From: Litorivivens lipolytica
GTDB lineage: Bacteria; Pseudomonadota; Gammaproteobacteria; Pseudomonadales; Spongiibacteraceae
DNA length: 64,000 nt
Assembly (NCBI RefSeq): GCF_014191715.1
Contig: NZ_JACHWY010000001.1
Location: forward strand, 1,054,001 to 1,118,000
Direction: 5' to 3'
The position numbers and the translations under genes were made by a program. Below are positions 17,025 to 26,261 of the stretch, in pieces. The notes under the pieces are model-generated. The model did not search any database, was not told the DNA's origin, and saw nothing but the letters and a program-made list of their open reading frames with translations. The first letter of the stretch is position 1; each line of letters starts with the position of its first letter.

Positions 17025-18221
17025 GTGACGAGCAACAATCACTTTCATATCGGCATCGCCATTGTGCTGGCCATGACCACCGCACTGGCGCCGCTGGCGC
17101 TGGATACCTATCTGCCGGCCTTCCCCGCCATGGCAAGCAGTCTGGGTGTTCGGGTGCACGACATCTCATTAACGATCGCCGTATATGTCTTCGTACTGGC
17201 CTTCGGCCAACTCATTGGCGGCCCACTGTCCGACCGTTTCGGCCGCCGCCGTATCATGCTAATTGGCCTCACTCTATTCGGGGTAGCAAGTTTTCTGATC
17301 TATCGCAGCGAAACTCTTGAGGCCCTCCTGATACTGCGCGCCGTGCAGGCCTTTGGTGGCGGCTGGGCAACAGTCTGCGTGCCCGCTATCGTTCGCGATC
17401 GTTTGAGCGGGACTGAAGCCGCACGTTTTTTCAGTCTTATCGGCCTGATCATGATTCTGGCCCCGGCAATCGCCCCCAGTCTTGGCAGCCTGATACTGGC
17501 CTTCTGGGGCTGGAATGGCATATTTCTGTTTCTGGCAGGCTACACCCTGCTACTGATGGGCTTGCTGCAGCAGATCGTATTCCCAAGCCTCAGCCCGCAT
17601 CGGGCTCCAATCCAAGCGGTGACCTTTCGGCAGCGCTATGCGGGGGTATCCAAGGTGAAACCCGCGCGCCGTTTTCTGCTGTTGCAGGCTCTGGCCTTCG
17701 CCATCATGTTGCTGTTTATTTCCCATTCCTCATTTATCTATCAGGATTACTTCGGCGCCGGCCCCACCCAGTTTGCCTTACTGTTTGGCGCCAATGTACT
17801 GGCGATGATGGTCATCAATCTGTGCAATCGCCGGCTGTTGCTACGCTTTTCTTCGGTGACCATTCTGCGCTGGGGACTCAGTATTCAAGCCGTGGGGATT
17901 TTGCTACTGCTCTTGATCTCACTATTCCTGCCGGTGTGGTGGCTATTCCTGCCAGCTATGATGATGACTGTAGGGGCAATGGGGGCAATATCTCCCAACA
18001 CCCAGGCCTGTTACATGGAATACTTCCCCCAGCACGGCGGAACAGCGGCGGCCCTGCTCGGCGCCTGCCAGTTTTTCATTGCCGGTCTGATTGTCGGGTT
18101 TTCCTCGCTGCTGCCAGAATCCGTACCACTGGTCATTGCTACACAGGCGATATGCTCTGCCGCATGCCTGCTCATTGTGTTCGGTAGTCCTCAGACATCG
18201 GCATCCATCGGAAACCGGTAG
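17025..18221 (+). CDS. MFS transporter, Bcr/CflA-type drug exporter
   Basis: Twelve-helix major facilitator protein of about 398 residues. The N-terminal half carries LDTYLPAFPAMASSLG after helix 1, the loop 2-3 motif GGPLSDRFGRRRIMLIG (motif A), and RAVQAFGGGWATVCVPAIVRD, which is typical of the Bcr/CflA branch that exports small molecules such as bicyclomycin, chloramphenicol or cysteine-pathway metabolites. The GTG at 17025 is the most plausible start because the homologous N-terminus begins here; the frame is open to 16920 but that segment has no membrane character. No strong ribosome site is visible, so the start is uncertain. It diverges from the LLM oxidoreductase. Confidence 0.85.
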   Translation: MTSNNHFHIGIAIVLAMTTALAPLALDTYLPAFPAMASSLGVRVHDISLTIAVYVFVLAFGQLIGGPLSDRFGRRRIMLIGLTLFGVASFLIYRSETLEALLILRAVQAFGGGWATVCVPAIVRDRLSGTEAARFFSLIGLIMILAPAIAPSLGSLILAFWGWNGIFLFLAGYTLLLMGLLQQIVFPSLSPHRAPIQAVTFRQRYAGVSKVKPARRFLLLQALAFAIMLLFISHSSFIYQDYFGAGPTQFALLFGANVLAMMVINLCNRRLLLRFSSVTILRWGLSIQAVGILLLLLISLFLPVWWLFLPAMMMTVGAMGAISPNTQACYMEYFPQHGGTAAALLGACQFFIAGLIVGFSSLLPESVPLVIATQAICSAACLLIVFGSPQTSASIGNR

Positions 18222-18272
18222 TTTTTCACCACAGCCTTGTCGTAACCCTCCAGCCATTTAGGATTCGGAGGC

Positions 18273-19283
18273 ATGCCTAAGCTGAATCTGCAAAAACTGC
18301 GAGAGAATCAGGAAGCCACCTGGTTCTATGTCGACTTGATCATGCTCGGCCTACTGATGATCAATCTGATCTGGCTGAGCTTCGACTGGCTGTTCACTAT
18401 CGACATGGTTTCCTCAACATTGGAAAACCTCACGCCGGCCTTTCATAAATATTACGGCGAGCAAATTCACCCCAACTATCTCCGCTACGACCTCGTTTTT
18501 GTTTCCATCTTTATCGCAGAACTGCTGGTTCGCTGGATCAACGCCATTCGGCACCAGCGCTACACCCGCTGGTACTGGTACCCCTTTATTCACTGGTACG
18601 AAGTCCTCGGCTGCATCCCCCTCACAGGCTTTCGTCTGCTGCGCTTGTTGCGGATCATTTCCATGGTCTATCGCCTGCAACGACTCGGCATTATCAATCT
18701 CCGTGAAACGCGACTCGGCCGATTTACCGAAGACAACTACAACGTGTTGATGGAGCACGTAGCCGACCGGGTGGTAATCAACGTACTCGATGGCATCACA
18801 GACGAAGTCCAGCACGGTCAGCCGGTAATGCGCGACCTCATTCAGCGCGTCATCCTGCCTCGCAAACAGGACATCGCCAAAGCCTTGGCAGAGCCCATAA
18901 CGCGAGGACTGGAAGTTCAGTTAAACCGTCACGACGAGGATGTACGCGCTTACCTGCTGCACCGAATCCGCGAGGCTATGGAAGCCAGCGAAGACATTGG
19001 CAAACTGGAGAAAGTGCCCCTCGTCGGCGACTACACCCTCGATCTTCTCGAGCGCACCATCAGCGATATTGTTTACAACATACTCAAACAGACGGCGGAT
19101 GATCTGGTGCATATTGATAACCAGCAGCTGGTGGAGACCGTAGTTGAGGCGCTGATGGAATTGTTAATGCAGGAAACCTCGGGGCTGGATCAGGTGGCTG
19201 AGGATATTCTGGTGGAGTCGCTGGAGATGATTAAGGAGCGGGTTTCTGAGAATAAGGCGTTGGAGCGGGTTCGGGCCAGGTAA
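18273..19283 (+). CDS. Ion-transporter-like membrane protein with long cytoplasmic C-terminus
   Basis: A 336-residue protein whose N-terminal third holds two or three hydrophobic segments (YVDLIMLGLLMINLIWLSFDWLF; YDLVFVSIFIAELLVRW; a shorter one near WYEVLGCIPL) followed by an Arg-rich helix (FRLLRLLRIISMVYRLQRL) that resembles the voltage-sensor S4 of ion channels. No K+ selectivity filter (TxGYG) is present, so it looks like a sensor domain without a pore. The C-terminal two thirds are soluble, helical and charged. GGAGG lies 4 nt before the ATG. Annotated in related genomes as ion transporter; the actual function is unknown to me. Confidence 0.6.
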   Translation: MPKLNLQKLRENQEATWFYVDLIMLGLLMINLIWLSFDWLFTIDMVSSTLENLTPAFHKYYGEQIHPNYLRYDLVFVSIFIAELLVRWINAIRHQRYTRWYWYPFIHWYEVLGCIPLTGFRLLRLLRIISMVYRLQRLGIINLRETRLGRFTEDNYNVLMEHVADRVVINVLDGITDEVQHGQPVMRDLIQRVILPRKQDIAKALAEPITRGLEVQLNRHDEDVRAYLLHRIREAMEASEDIGKLEKVPLVGDYTLDLLERTISDIVYNILKQTADDLVHIDNQQLVETVVEALMELLMQETSGLDQVAEDILVESLEMIKERVSENKALERVRAR

Positions 19284-19548
19284 TTCTGGAGGCGAACTGC
19301 TAAGGAATCCTAGGCAGTTGAGTAAAGCAAGATACCGTTCGTAGAAGCCTTTTGATACCGTCACATGTACCGTCAAATTATCGGTATGCTGGAAGCTCGC
19401 AGGCAGGATTGCATCACAACTGGCTATGGCCCATTGTGGATCGGACGGGATAATCAACAGGGTGAGATGAATGCCCATCCCCCGTTAATGGGGCAGAGCC
19501 CCCGCACTTTGGGCTCACTAAAGAACAAGGTCCTGCCGCGTTTGCTGG
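19284..19548. other. Intergenic region with no recognised feature
   Basis: Between the ion-transporter-like gene and the tRNA-Pro terminator. It contains short repeats of TACCGT (in GATACCGT twice and TGTACCGT once, around 19331-19375). I found no gene, RNA or integrase remnant. Confidence 0.5.
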
Positions 19549-19599
19549 AAATTAAACGAAAAAGGGCCGCTCATCGAGCGGCCCTTTTTCGTTTAATTT
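19549..19599 (-). terminator. Very long perfect hairpin terminator at the 3' end of tRNA-Pro
   Basis: A 51-bp palindrome with two perfectly complementary 24-bp arms (19549-19572 and 19576-19599) and a 3-nt loop. The GC-rich core GGGCCGCTC/GAGCGGCCC is flanked by A5 and T5 tracts, so it reads as an intrinsic terminator in both directions. On the minus strand it begins at the final A of the tRNA CCA. Outside the A/T tracts the arms continue in perfect complementarity, which is longer than usual for a terminator. Confidence 0.9.
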
Positions 19600-19675
19600 G
19601 GTCGGGACGGCAGGATTTGAACCTACGACCACCACACCCCCAGTGTGGTGCGCTACCAGACTGCGCTACGCCCCG
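19599..19675 (-). tRNA. tRNA-Pro (anticodon GGG)
   Basis: A 77-nt cloverleaf reads on the minus strand. The acceptor stem CGGGGCG pairs with CGTCCCG (one G-U pair), the discriminator base is A and CCA is encoded. The D-arm region is GTAGCGCAGTCTGGTAGCGC. The anticodon stem CCACA/TGTGG encloses the loop CTGGGGG, giving anticodon GGG, which decodes CCC. The T-arm includes GGTTCAAATCC. In related gammaproteobacteria a tRNA-Pro follows merR at the end of the pheST-ihfA operon; here an MscS gene lies between. Confidence 0.95.
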
Positions 19676-19764
19676 ATTTGAGGGGTGGCATAATACAGCA
19701 GACCTTTTGGCAATGAAATAGGGTTTTGCCAAAAACTGGCCTTACTGTTTGATTTTCGACCATT

Positions 19765-20643
19765 TTACGGCTTCGGCTGACCATTCACCGGCAGCTCTTT
19801 TCTTACCGAGAAATTACCCTCCATCACTGCGCTGAGTATGGCTTGCTCGATGGCTACCCGCCGCGTGCTGGGCACGGGTAAACGCATGATTAGATGAATT
19901 TCTTCCGGTGCCGGGACCTGTATCGTTACCCTCGGTTCGACAGATGGTGGCTCAAGGCCGCGCTGGGTGCTAAAGCGCACGAGATAGCGCCGGGCTTCTT
20001 CGGCAAAGGCGCTGACTTCCCGTTTGGCAGCCTCCAGCATGGCCGCTTTCGCGCCCTGCCAGTCGTGGTCACGCCTGAAGGGGATACTGATCACGTGGAA
20101 GAGATACTTCGCGTTGGGCGTTTCGTTGACGACCGCATCGGACACAAACAGGGCGTTGGGAATCGTGAGCACCCGCCCGGTAAGCTGGTTGGAGACTTTG
20201 CCCGGCCCGACTTCCAGTAGCGTCGTAGTCAGGGGGTTGTGGTCGATCACGTCGCCCCGGTATTCCTTGATCTGAATGCGATCGCCGATATCAAAGGAGC
20301 TGGTACCCGCTTTCAGCATGGAGCCGATCAGGCACAGAATCAGCTCTTTGGTGGCAACCACCAGCGCCACCGCAATGGCGACGACCGACAGGGCCACTGT
20401 ACGCAACTCTTCTCCCCAGATCAGGATCAAGCCCAATATCAACAGGAGCGCCAGAGCATTCCGGGACTGCACCAGCCACTTGGTGCGCAGCTCGGTGGTG
20501 GTGACATTTTTGAGGATGAAGCGGGCGCTGACCGAGCGCAGCACCAGAATCGCCAGCACCAGCAGCACAGTGCTGATCATCAACTGGGCCAGCGGTGCCA
20601 GCAGCGCAACCTGTTCTTGGGTGAGATCGACGTTATCGAGCAT
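19765..20643 (-). CDS. MscS-family mechanosensitive ion channel
   Basis: Small-conductance mechanosensitive channel-like protein of 292 residues, expected in the inner membrane for release of solutes on osmotic downshock or for a related gating role. Two or three N-terminal hydrophobic helices (about 15-36 and 58-105, including ALSVVAIAVALVVATKELILCLIGS) lead into the MscS beta domain DIGDRIQIKEYRGDVIDHNPLTTTLLEVG and VLTIPNALFVSDAVVNET. A C-terminal alpha/beta domain follows. GGAG lies 7 nt upstream of the ATG. It sits between merR and tRNA-Pro, two genes normally adjacent, so it may be a lineage-specific insertion. Confidence 0.85.
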   Translation of the reverse strand: MLDNVDLTQEQVALLAPLAQLMISTVLLVLAILVLRSVSARFILKNVTTTELRTKWLVQSRNALALLLILGLILIWGEELRTVALSVVAIAVALVVATKELILCLIGSMLKAGTSSFDIGDRIQIKEYRGDVIDHNPLTTTLLEVGPGKVSNQLTGRVLTIPNALFVSDAVVNETPNAKYLFHVISIPFRRDHDWQGAKAAMLEAAKREVSAFAEEARRYLVRFSTQRGLEPPSVEPRVTIQVPAPEEIHLIMRLPVPSTRRVAIEQAILSAVMEGNFSVRKELPVNGQPKP

Positions 20644-20722
20644 GAAATTCTCCGTTCTGACGAAACATTCTAACGGAGCTTGATCAGGAGTCGGATAATT
20701 TTATTTGGGGATTTAGAGAGCT

Positions 20723-20744
20723 GCCCCCAGCCATTCGCGGGGGC
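20723..20744 (-). terminator. Possible hairpin terminator after merR
   Basis: GCCCCC/GGGGGC stem of 6 bp with a 10-nt loop just downstream of the merR stop on the minus strand. No clear T tract follows, so it may be only a weak terminator or an RNA-stabilising hairpin. Confidence 0.35.
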
Positions 20745-20751
20745 AAAGACT

Positions 20752-21108
20752 TCAGACTTTCAGTTCTTTCAGCAGATCTTCCAGCTCAACGATCATCTGA
20801 CGGATCAGCTGCTTGTATTGAGTCTCGTCATCTTTGGCTTCATCGCCGGACAGACGCTGACGGGCACCGCCGATGGTATAACCCTGATCGTACAGCAGGC
20901 TGCGGATCTGACGGATCATGATCACGTCTTGGCGCTGGTAATAGCGACGATTGCCCCGACGCTTTACCGGCTTGAGCTGGGGAAACTCCTGCTCCCAATA
21001 ACGCAGCACATGCGGCTTGACCAGACACAGATCGCTGACTTCGCCGATGGTGAAGTACCGCTTGCCGGGAATTGCCGGCAATTCGTCGTTATGACTCGGT
21101 TCCAGCAT
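20752..21108 (-). CDS. MerR-family transcriptional regulator of the ihfA operon
   Basis: A 118-residue protein with an N-terminal winged helix-turn-helix ([46 protein letters not shown], about residues 17-62), followed by a dimerisation helix ([16 protein letters not shown]). It lacks the Cys pattern of metal-sensing MerR proteins. This is the conserved gene that follows ihfA in pseudomonads and relatives, whose regulon is not known to me. Its start overlaps the 3' end of ihfA by 20 bp, showing operon coupling. Confidence 0.9.
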   Translation of the reverse strand: MLEPSHNDELPAIPGKRYFTIGEVSDLCLVKPHVLRYWEQEFPQLKPVKRRGNRRYYQRQDVIMIRQIRSLLYDQGYTIGGARQRLSGDEAKDDETQYKQLIRQMIVELEDLLKELKV

Positions 21109-21391
21109 ACTGTTCTACTCGTGCTTTTAATTTTTGTCCCGGGCGGAAAGTGACCACGCGGCGTGCCGATATGGGGATTTCTTCACCGGTCTTGGGGTTG
21201 CGCCCAGGCCGCTGGCTTTTGTCGCGCAGATCAAAGTTGCCAAAGCCGGACAGTTTTACCTGCTCGTTGTTTTCAAGACAATTTCTGATCTGCTCGAAGA
21301 ACATCTCCACCAGCTCTTTGGCTTCACGTTTGTTGAAGCCCAGCTGTTCGTAAAGGTGTTCTGCCATTTCGGCTTTGGTAAGCGCTGCCAT
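21089..21391 (-). CDS. ihfA: Integration host factor subunit alpha
   Basis: DNA-bending nucleoid protein that forms a heterodimer with IhfB, which is also encoded in this window at 46738-47031. The 100-residue protein has the HU/IHF fold with the N-terminal helix pair ([30 protein letters not shown]) and the DNA-binding arm [34 protein letters not shown]. Pro in the RNPKTGEE arm tip is the intercalating residue. It starts 5 nt after the pheT stop and overlaps merR. Confidence 0.97.
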   Translation of the reverse strand: MAALTKAEMAEHLYEQLGFNKREAKELVEMFFEQIRNCLENNEQVKLSGFGNFDLRDKSQRPGRNPKTGEEIPISARRVVTFRPGQKLKARVEQYAGTES

Positions 21392-21396
21392 GACTC

Positions 21397-23769
21397 TTAG
21401 TTCCTCAGTGTCGCGCCAAACCCCTCTTCCAGAGCGCGGATTACGTGACCTACGGATTCGTTCACTTCTTCTTCGTTAAGAGTGCGCGAAGAATCCCGGT
21501 ACGTCAAGCCGATAGCCAAACTTTTTCGTTGTGGATCAATACCTTCACCTTCATAAATATCAAACAGGTTCAGGTTAACCAGGTGCTCACCCGCCGCCGC
21601 TCTGGCGGCATCCAGCACGCTCTGGGCCGGCGTTTTGCGATCAACCACAACGGCCAGATCACGACGCACCTCCGGGTAGCGTGAAGGCGTTTTGAAGCTT
21701 GGCACCTGACGCTCGGTGACGGCGGCCAGCTTGATCTCAAACAGGTAGACACCCTGCCCCAGATCGAACTGTTTGGCCAACGAGGGATGGAGCGCGCCGA
21801 TACGACCAACGACCTTGTCATTCAGCAGGATTTCTGCGGTCTGTCCGGGGTGCAGGGCCGGATGCTCGCCGCTCTGGAAGCGGAAATCCCGGCCTGCCAC
21901 CAGTTTCAGGAGCGACTCCAGATCCCCTTTGGCGTCATAGAAATCAACCTTCTCGCCTTTCGCGTGCCAGTTTTCGGGCAGGCGATCACCAGTCAGCACG
22001 GCTGACAGGGTCGCTTCCTGAGTCAGACTGCCGTCTTGCTCCGGTACAAAGCACAGGCCGGTTTCAAACAGACGCACGCGGGATTGCTGGCGGTTCAGGT
22101 TGTGAGCCACCGCCTTGAGCAGACCCGGCCAATGGCTGAGGCGCATATCTGCCAGATCAGCGGAAATCGGGTTGATCAGCGGTACGGCTTTGGCCTCCGG
22201 GAACATGGCTTTCTGCCATGCGGGGTCGACGAAGCTGTAGGTAATCGCTTCCTGATAACCCAGCGCGGTCATGCGACGGCGCACATCACTCACGCCAATC
22301 TGGCTTTCCGGCTTGGCAATGATTTCCAGTGAGTCGGTAATCGGTTTCACCGGCAGGTTGTTATAACCCACGATGCGAGCCAGCTCTTCCAGCAGATCGA
22401 CCTCAATAGCGAGGTCAAAGCGCCAGCTCGGCGTGGTCACAGCCCAGCCACCATCGGCTTGCTCGACGATCAGGCCCAGCCCGCTGAGGATGGTTTCCAC
22501 GCGCTCGGCGGGCACCGGCATGGCCAGCATTTTTTCGATGCGTTCTTCGCGCAGGCTGATGTGCTGGGGCTCGGGCAAATGGGCGGTGGTGCGTTCTACC
22601 ACCGGGCCCGGCTCGCCACCGACAATCTCGGTAATCAGGCGAGTAGCGCGCTCAATAGCCTGCATGGGCAGCTCGTAGTCCACGCCGCGCTCAAAGCGGT
22701 GCGAGGAATCTGTATGGAGGCCATAGGAACGGGCTCTGCCCGCGAGTTTTTCCGGGGCGAAGAAGGCGGATTCTAGGAAGATATCTTTAGTGGATTCACT
22801 AACCGCACTTTCCTTGCCGCCCATAATACCCGCCAGCGCCAAGGCCTTTTTCTCATCGGCAATGACCATGGAATCATTGCGCAACTCCAGCTCCTGACCG
22901 TCCAGCAAAGTCAGTTTCTCCCCCTGCTCTGCCAGGCGCACACGAATGCCGCCGTCGAGCCTGGCCAGATCAAAGCCGTGCAGGGGCTGACCCAGCTCCA
23001 GCAGAATGTAGTTGGTGACATCCACCACCGCGTCGATGGAACGCAGACCAGCGCGGCGCAGTTTTTCCTGCAGCCACAGGGGTGAAGGCTGGGAGATATC
23101 GATATTGCGAATCACCCGACCGCAATAGCGCGGGCAGTCTTCTTCTGCCTCGATGTTGATTTCGCGCTGCTCGTCATTAACCGCAGGGACGGGCGAGCAA
23201 TCGGGCTCCTTGATCGCCAGCCCGTTGAGAACCGCCACGTCGCGCGCTATGCCGCGCAGACTCAAGCAGTCAGAGCGGTTTGGCGTCAGGCCCAATTCAA
23301 TCAGTTTGTCATTCAGACCCAGGGCATCGCGTAGATCCTGACCGGTCTGAGCTTCGGGGCTTAACTCCATCAGGCCGCCGGTGGATTCACCCAGCTCCAG
23401 CTCATCCGGGCCGCAGAGCATGCCGAAGGATTCCACACCGCGCAGCTTGGCTTTCTTGATTTTGAAGTTACCGGGCAGAACGGCGCCCACCGTGGCAAAC
23501 GGTACTTTGATCCCGGCACGTGCATTCGGCGCACCACACACCACCTGAAACTCGTCTTTGCCGTCGCTGACTTTGCAGACTCGCAGCTTGTCCGCATCCG
23601 GGTGCTGCTCAGCAACCAGAATTTCGCCGACAATCACGCCGCTGAAATCGCCGGCCACGGCTTCAATGGCATCGACTTCCAGGCCGGCCATGGTGATCTG
23701 GTCGGCCAGTTGCTGTGTGTTCAGCTCCGGGTTTACCCACTCGCGGAGCCACTGTTCACTGAATTTCAT
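21397..23769 (-). CDS. pheT: Phenylalanine-tRNA ligase beta subunit
   Basis: Beta chain of the alpha2-beta2 enzyme that charges tRNA-Phe. The 790-residue protein has the N-terminal tRNA-binding OB domain (about 40-150, [23 protein letters not shown]), the B3/B4 editing domain, B5, the catalytic-like core and the C-terminal ferredoxin-fold anticodon-binding domain ([19 protein letters not shown] onward). Length is normal. It is separated from pheS by 179 bp carrying a palindromic repeat element, whereas in most relatives pheS and pheT are a few bases apart. Translation of pheT is therefore not directly coupled to pheS here. Confidence 0.97.
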   Translation of the reverse strand: MKFSEQWLREWVNPELNTQQLADQITMAGLEVDAIEAVAGDFSGVIVGEILVAEQHPDADKLRVCKVSDGKDEFQVVCGAPNARAGIKVPFATVGAVLPGNFKIKKAKLRGVESFGMLCGPDELELGESTGGLMELSPEAQTGQDLRDALGLNDKLIELGLTPNRSDCLSLRGIARDVAVLNGLAIKEPDCSPVPAVNDEQREINIEAEEDCPRYCGRVIRNIDISQPSPLWLQEKLRRAGLRSIDAVVDVTNYILLELGQPLHGFDLARLDGGIRVRLAEQGEKLTLLDGQELELRNDSMVIADEKKALALAGIMGGKESAVSESTKDIFLESAFFAPEKLAGRARSYGLHTDSSHRFERGVDYELPMQAIERATRLITEIVGGEPGPVVERTTAHLPEPQHISLREERIEKMLAMPVPAERVETILSGLGLIVEQADGGWAVTTPSWRFDLAIEVDLLEELARIVGYNNLPVKPITDSLEIIAKPESQIGVSDVRRRMTALGYQEAITYSFVDPAWQKAMFPEAKAVPLINPISADLADMRLSHWPGLLKAVAHNLNRQQSRVRLFETGLCFVPEQDGSLTQEATLSAVLTGDRLPENWHAKGEKVDFYDAKGDLESLLKLVAGRDFRFQSGEHPALHPGQTAEILLNDKVVGRIGALHPSLAKQFDLGQGVYLFEIKLAAVTERQVPSFKTPSRYPEVRRDLAVVVDRKTPAQSVLDAARAAAGEHLVNLNLFDIYEGEGIDPQRKSLAIGLTYRDSSRTLNEEEVNESVGHVIRALEEGFGATLRN

Positions 23770-23828
23770 CGCTGTTCCAATCGCTGTGCCCGCGTTTAAC
23801 GGGCGAAAGTTTTCAATCTAGCATCCGT

Positions 23829-23942
23829 CGTCATTGCGAGGAGCGCAAAGACGAAGCAATCTCAATGAACGGTGCCACATGTTCGGAGATTGCTTCGCTG
23901 CGCTTTGCATGCCCCGTGAACCGCTTTGGGTACGCAATGACG
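23829..23942. repeat. Palindromic repeat element, family A copy 1 (between pheS and pheT)
   Basis: A 114-bp element bounded by the inverted repeat CGTCATTGCG (23829-23838) and CGCAATGACG (23933-23942), with an inner inverted pair GAAGCAATCTC (23853-23863) and GAGATTGCTTC (23886-23896) and a central GTGCCACATGT. A second copy with the same outer and inner arms is at 51062-51148. It codes for nothing and looks like a miniature mobile or REP-type element. Its right end is 6 nt from the pheS stop codon. Confidence 0.88.
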
Positions 23943-23948
23943 GGCGTT

Positions 23949-25001
<1,053 letters not shown>

Positions 25002-25010
25002 TCACGATAC

Positions 25011-25046
25011 AAAAAAATAGGGAAAGAGCGGCAGCCCTTTCCCTAT
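25011..25046 (-). terminator. Intrinsic terminator or attenuator between rplT and pheS
   Basis: On the minus strand a perfect 10-bp stem ATAGGGAAAG/CTTTCCCTAT encloses a 10-nt loop and is followed directly by seven T. A second 8-bp hairpin (25060-25082, CTGGCGGC/GCCGCCAG) precedes it. In E. coli pheST is controlled by attenuation in this position through a Phe-rich leader peptide; here the only leader frame found has no Phe codons, so control by a leader peptide is not supported. Confidence 0.75.
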
Positions 25047-25086
25047 CTGTAAACTTCTACTGGCGGCACTGCGAGCCGCCAGGGCA

Positions 25087-25443
25087 TTACGCCAAGGCTG
25101 CTTTTGCTTGCTCTACGATGCTCGCAAAAGTGTCTTTGTCGTGTACTGCCAGATCTGCCAGAACGCGACGGTCCAGACCAATCTCTGCCTTTTTAAGGCC
25201 AGCAATCAGACGGCTGTAGCTCAGGCCGTTCGCACGAGACGCCGCATTGATGCGGGTGATCCACAGTGCGCGGAACTGACGCTTCTTCTGACGACGGTCA
25301 CGGTAAGCATATTGACCTGCTTTGATGACCGCTTGCTTGGCTACGCGGAATACACGCGAACGCGCACCGTAGTAACCTTTGGCTTGTTTCAGGATTTTCT
25401 TGTGGCGACGGTGTGCAGTCACACCACGTTTTACGCGGGGCAT
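25087..25443 (-). CDS. rplT: 50S ribosomal protein L20
   Basis: Large-subunit assembly protein of 118 residues, and in E. coli a translational repressor of rpmI-rplT. The strongly basic N-terminus ([54 protein letters not shown]) and the conserved [27 protein letters not shown] segment are diagnostic. AAGGAG precedes the ATG. It follows rpmI by 15 nt in the infC-rpmI-rplT unit. Confidence 0.98.
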   Translation of the reverse strand: MPRVKRGVTAHRRHKKILKQAKGYYGARSRVFRVAKQAVIKAGQYAYRDRRQKKRQFRALWITRINAASRANGLSYSRLIAGLKKAEIGLDRRVLADLAVHDKDTFASIVEQAKAALA

Positions 25444-25458
25444 AGTCTACTCCTTACC

Positions 25459-25653
25459 TTATTTAGCGCGCATCATGCGATCGATCAGCACTTTATCTGA
25501 AGCGTGAACTTCAGAGGTGCCGCGCAGCTGACGCTTACGTTTGGTGGTCATTTTGGTCAGGATGTGACTTTTATGTGCGCTTTTACGCTTGTAGCCGGCA
25601 GCCGACTTCTTGAAGCGTTTTGCAGCCCCACTGTGAACTTTCTGTTTTGGCAT
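25459..25653 (-). CDS. rpmI: 50S ribosomal protein L35
   Basis: A 64-residue basic ribosomal protein, with the diagnostic [46 protein letters not shown] sequence. It lies 66 nt after the infC stop and is co-transcribed with rplT. In E. coli the L20 repressor acts on the rpmI leader; no search for the equivalent RNA fold was possible here. Confidence 0.98.
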   Translation of the reverse strand: MPKQKVHSGAAKRFKKSAAGYKRKSAHKSHILTKMTTKRKRQLRGTSEVHASDKVLIDRMMRAK

Positions 25654-25719
25654 CTTTCGATACTCCGCATTTGTCTTTGCCCGAAAGCAAAGTAATCAAT
25701 TAAAGCAGGCCCTACGAGC

Positions 25720-26259
25720 TCACTGCTTACGTTTTCTGGGAGCGATTACCATAGTCAACTGGCGGCCTTCCATTTTTGGAAACTGTTCTACCTGGCCCAG
25801 TTCAGCAAGGTCATTTTCAACCCGCTTCAACAGTTCCATGCCAATTTCCTGGTGGGCCATCTCGCGGCCGCGGTAACGCAGGGTTACCTTGGCTTTGTCC
25901 CCGTGCTCAAGGAAACGTGTCAGGTTGCGCAGTTTTACCTGATAGTCCCCTTCTTCAGTTCCTGGACGGAACTTGACTTCTTTCACCTGGGTACGCACTT
26001 GTTTCTTTTTCTGGGCGGCCTTTTCCTTCTTCGCCTCGAAAATGTGCTTACCGTAGTCCATCACCTTGCAGACAATCGGGTCTGCGTCGGCAATCTGAAC
26101 CAGATCCAGTCCGGCCTCGGTTGCGACCTGCCTTGCCTGATCAATGGGTACAATGCCAACCTGCTCACCATCGGCACCAATCAAGCGCACTTCGCGCGCC
26201 ATAATTTCATCGTTCAGTGGCGGCTTTTTATCGCGGCCCTTACTGTTATCTCGTCTGAT
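25720..26259 (-). CDS. infC: Translation initiation factor IF-3 (ATC start codon)
   Basis: IF-3 binds the 30S subunit and checks start codon and initiator tRNA. The 179-residue protein has the N-domain ([34 protein letters not shown]), the lysine-rich linker and the C-domain ([41 protein letters not shown]). An ATG-initiated frame begins only at 26202, but the N-terminal extension found in IF-3 is encoded upstream in the same frame ([18 protein letters not shown]). ATC at 26259, with GGAG 8 nt upstream and 2 nt after the thrS stop, gives the normal length. IF-3 genes characteristically use rare AUU/AUC-type starts for autoregulation. Confidence 0.9.
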   Translation of the reverse strand: MRRDNSKGRDKKPPLNDEIMAREVRLIGADGEQVGIVPIDQARQVATEAGLDLVQIADADPIVCKVMDYGKHIFEAKKEKAAQKKKQVRTQVKEVKFRPGTEEGDYQVKLRNLTRFLEHGDKAKVTLRYRGREMAHQEIGMELLKRVENDLAELGQVEQFPKMEGRQLTMVIAPRKRKQ

Positions 26260-26261
26260 CG

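Noticed and set aside
19365-19721. A 118-codon plus-strand frame whose C-terminal half includes [13 protein letters not shown].
   Set aside because: The sequence is the translation of the antisense strand of the tRNA-Pro gene and the terminator palindrome, a common artefact in databases; no ribosome site or family match.
25047-25090. A 14-codon leader frame overlapping the rplT stop as a PheM-like peptide.
   Set aside because: It contains no Phe codons, so it cannot sense tRNA-Phe charging.
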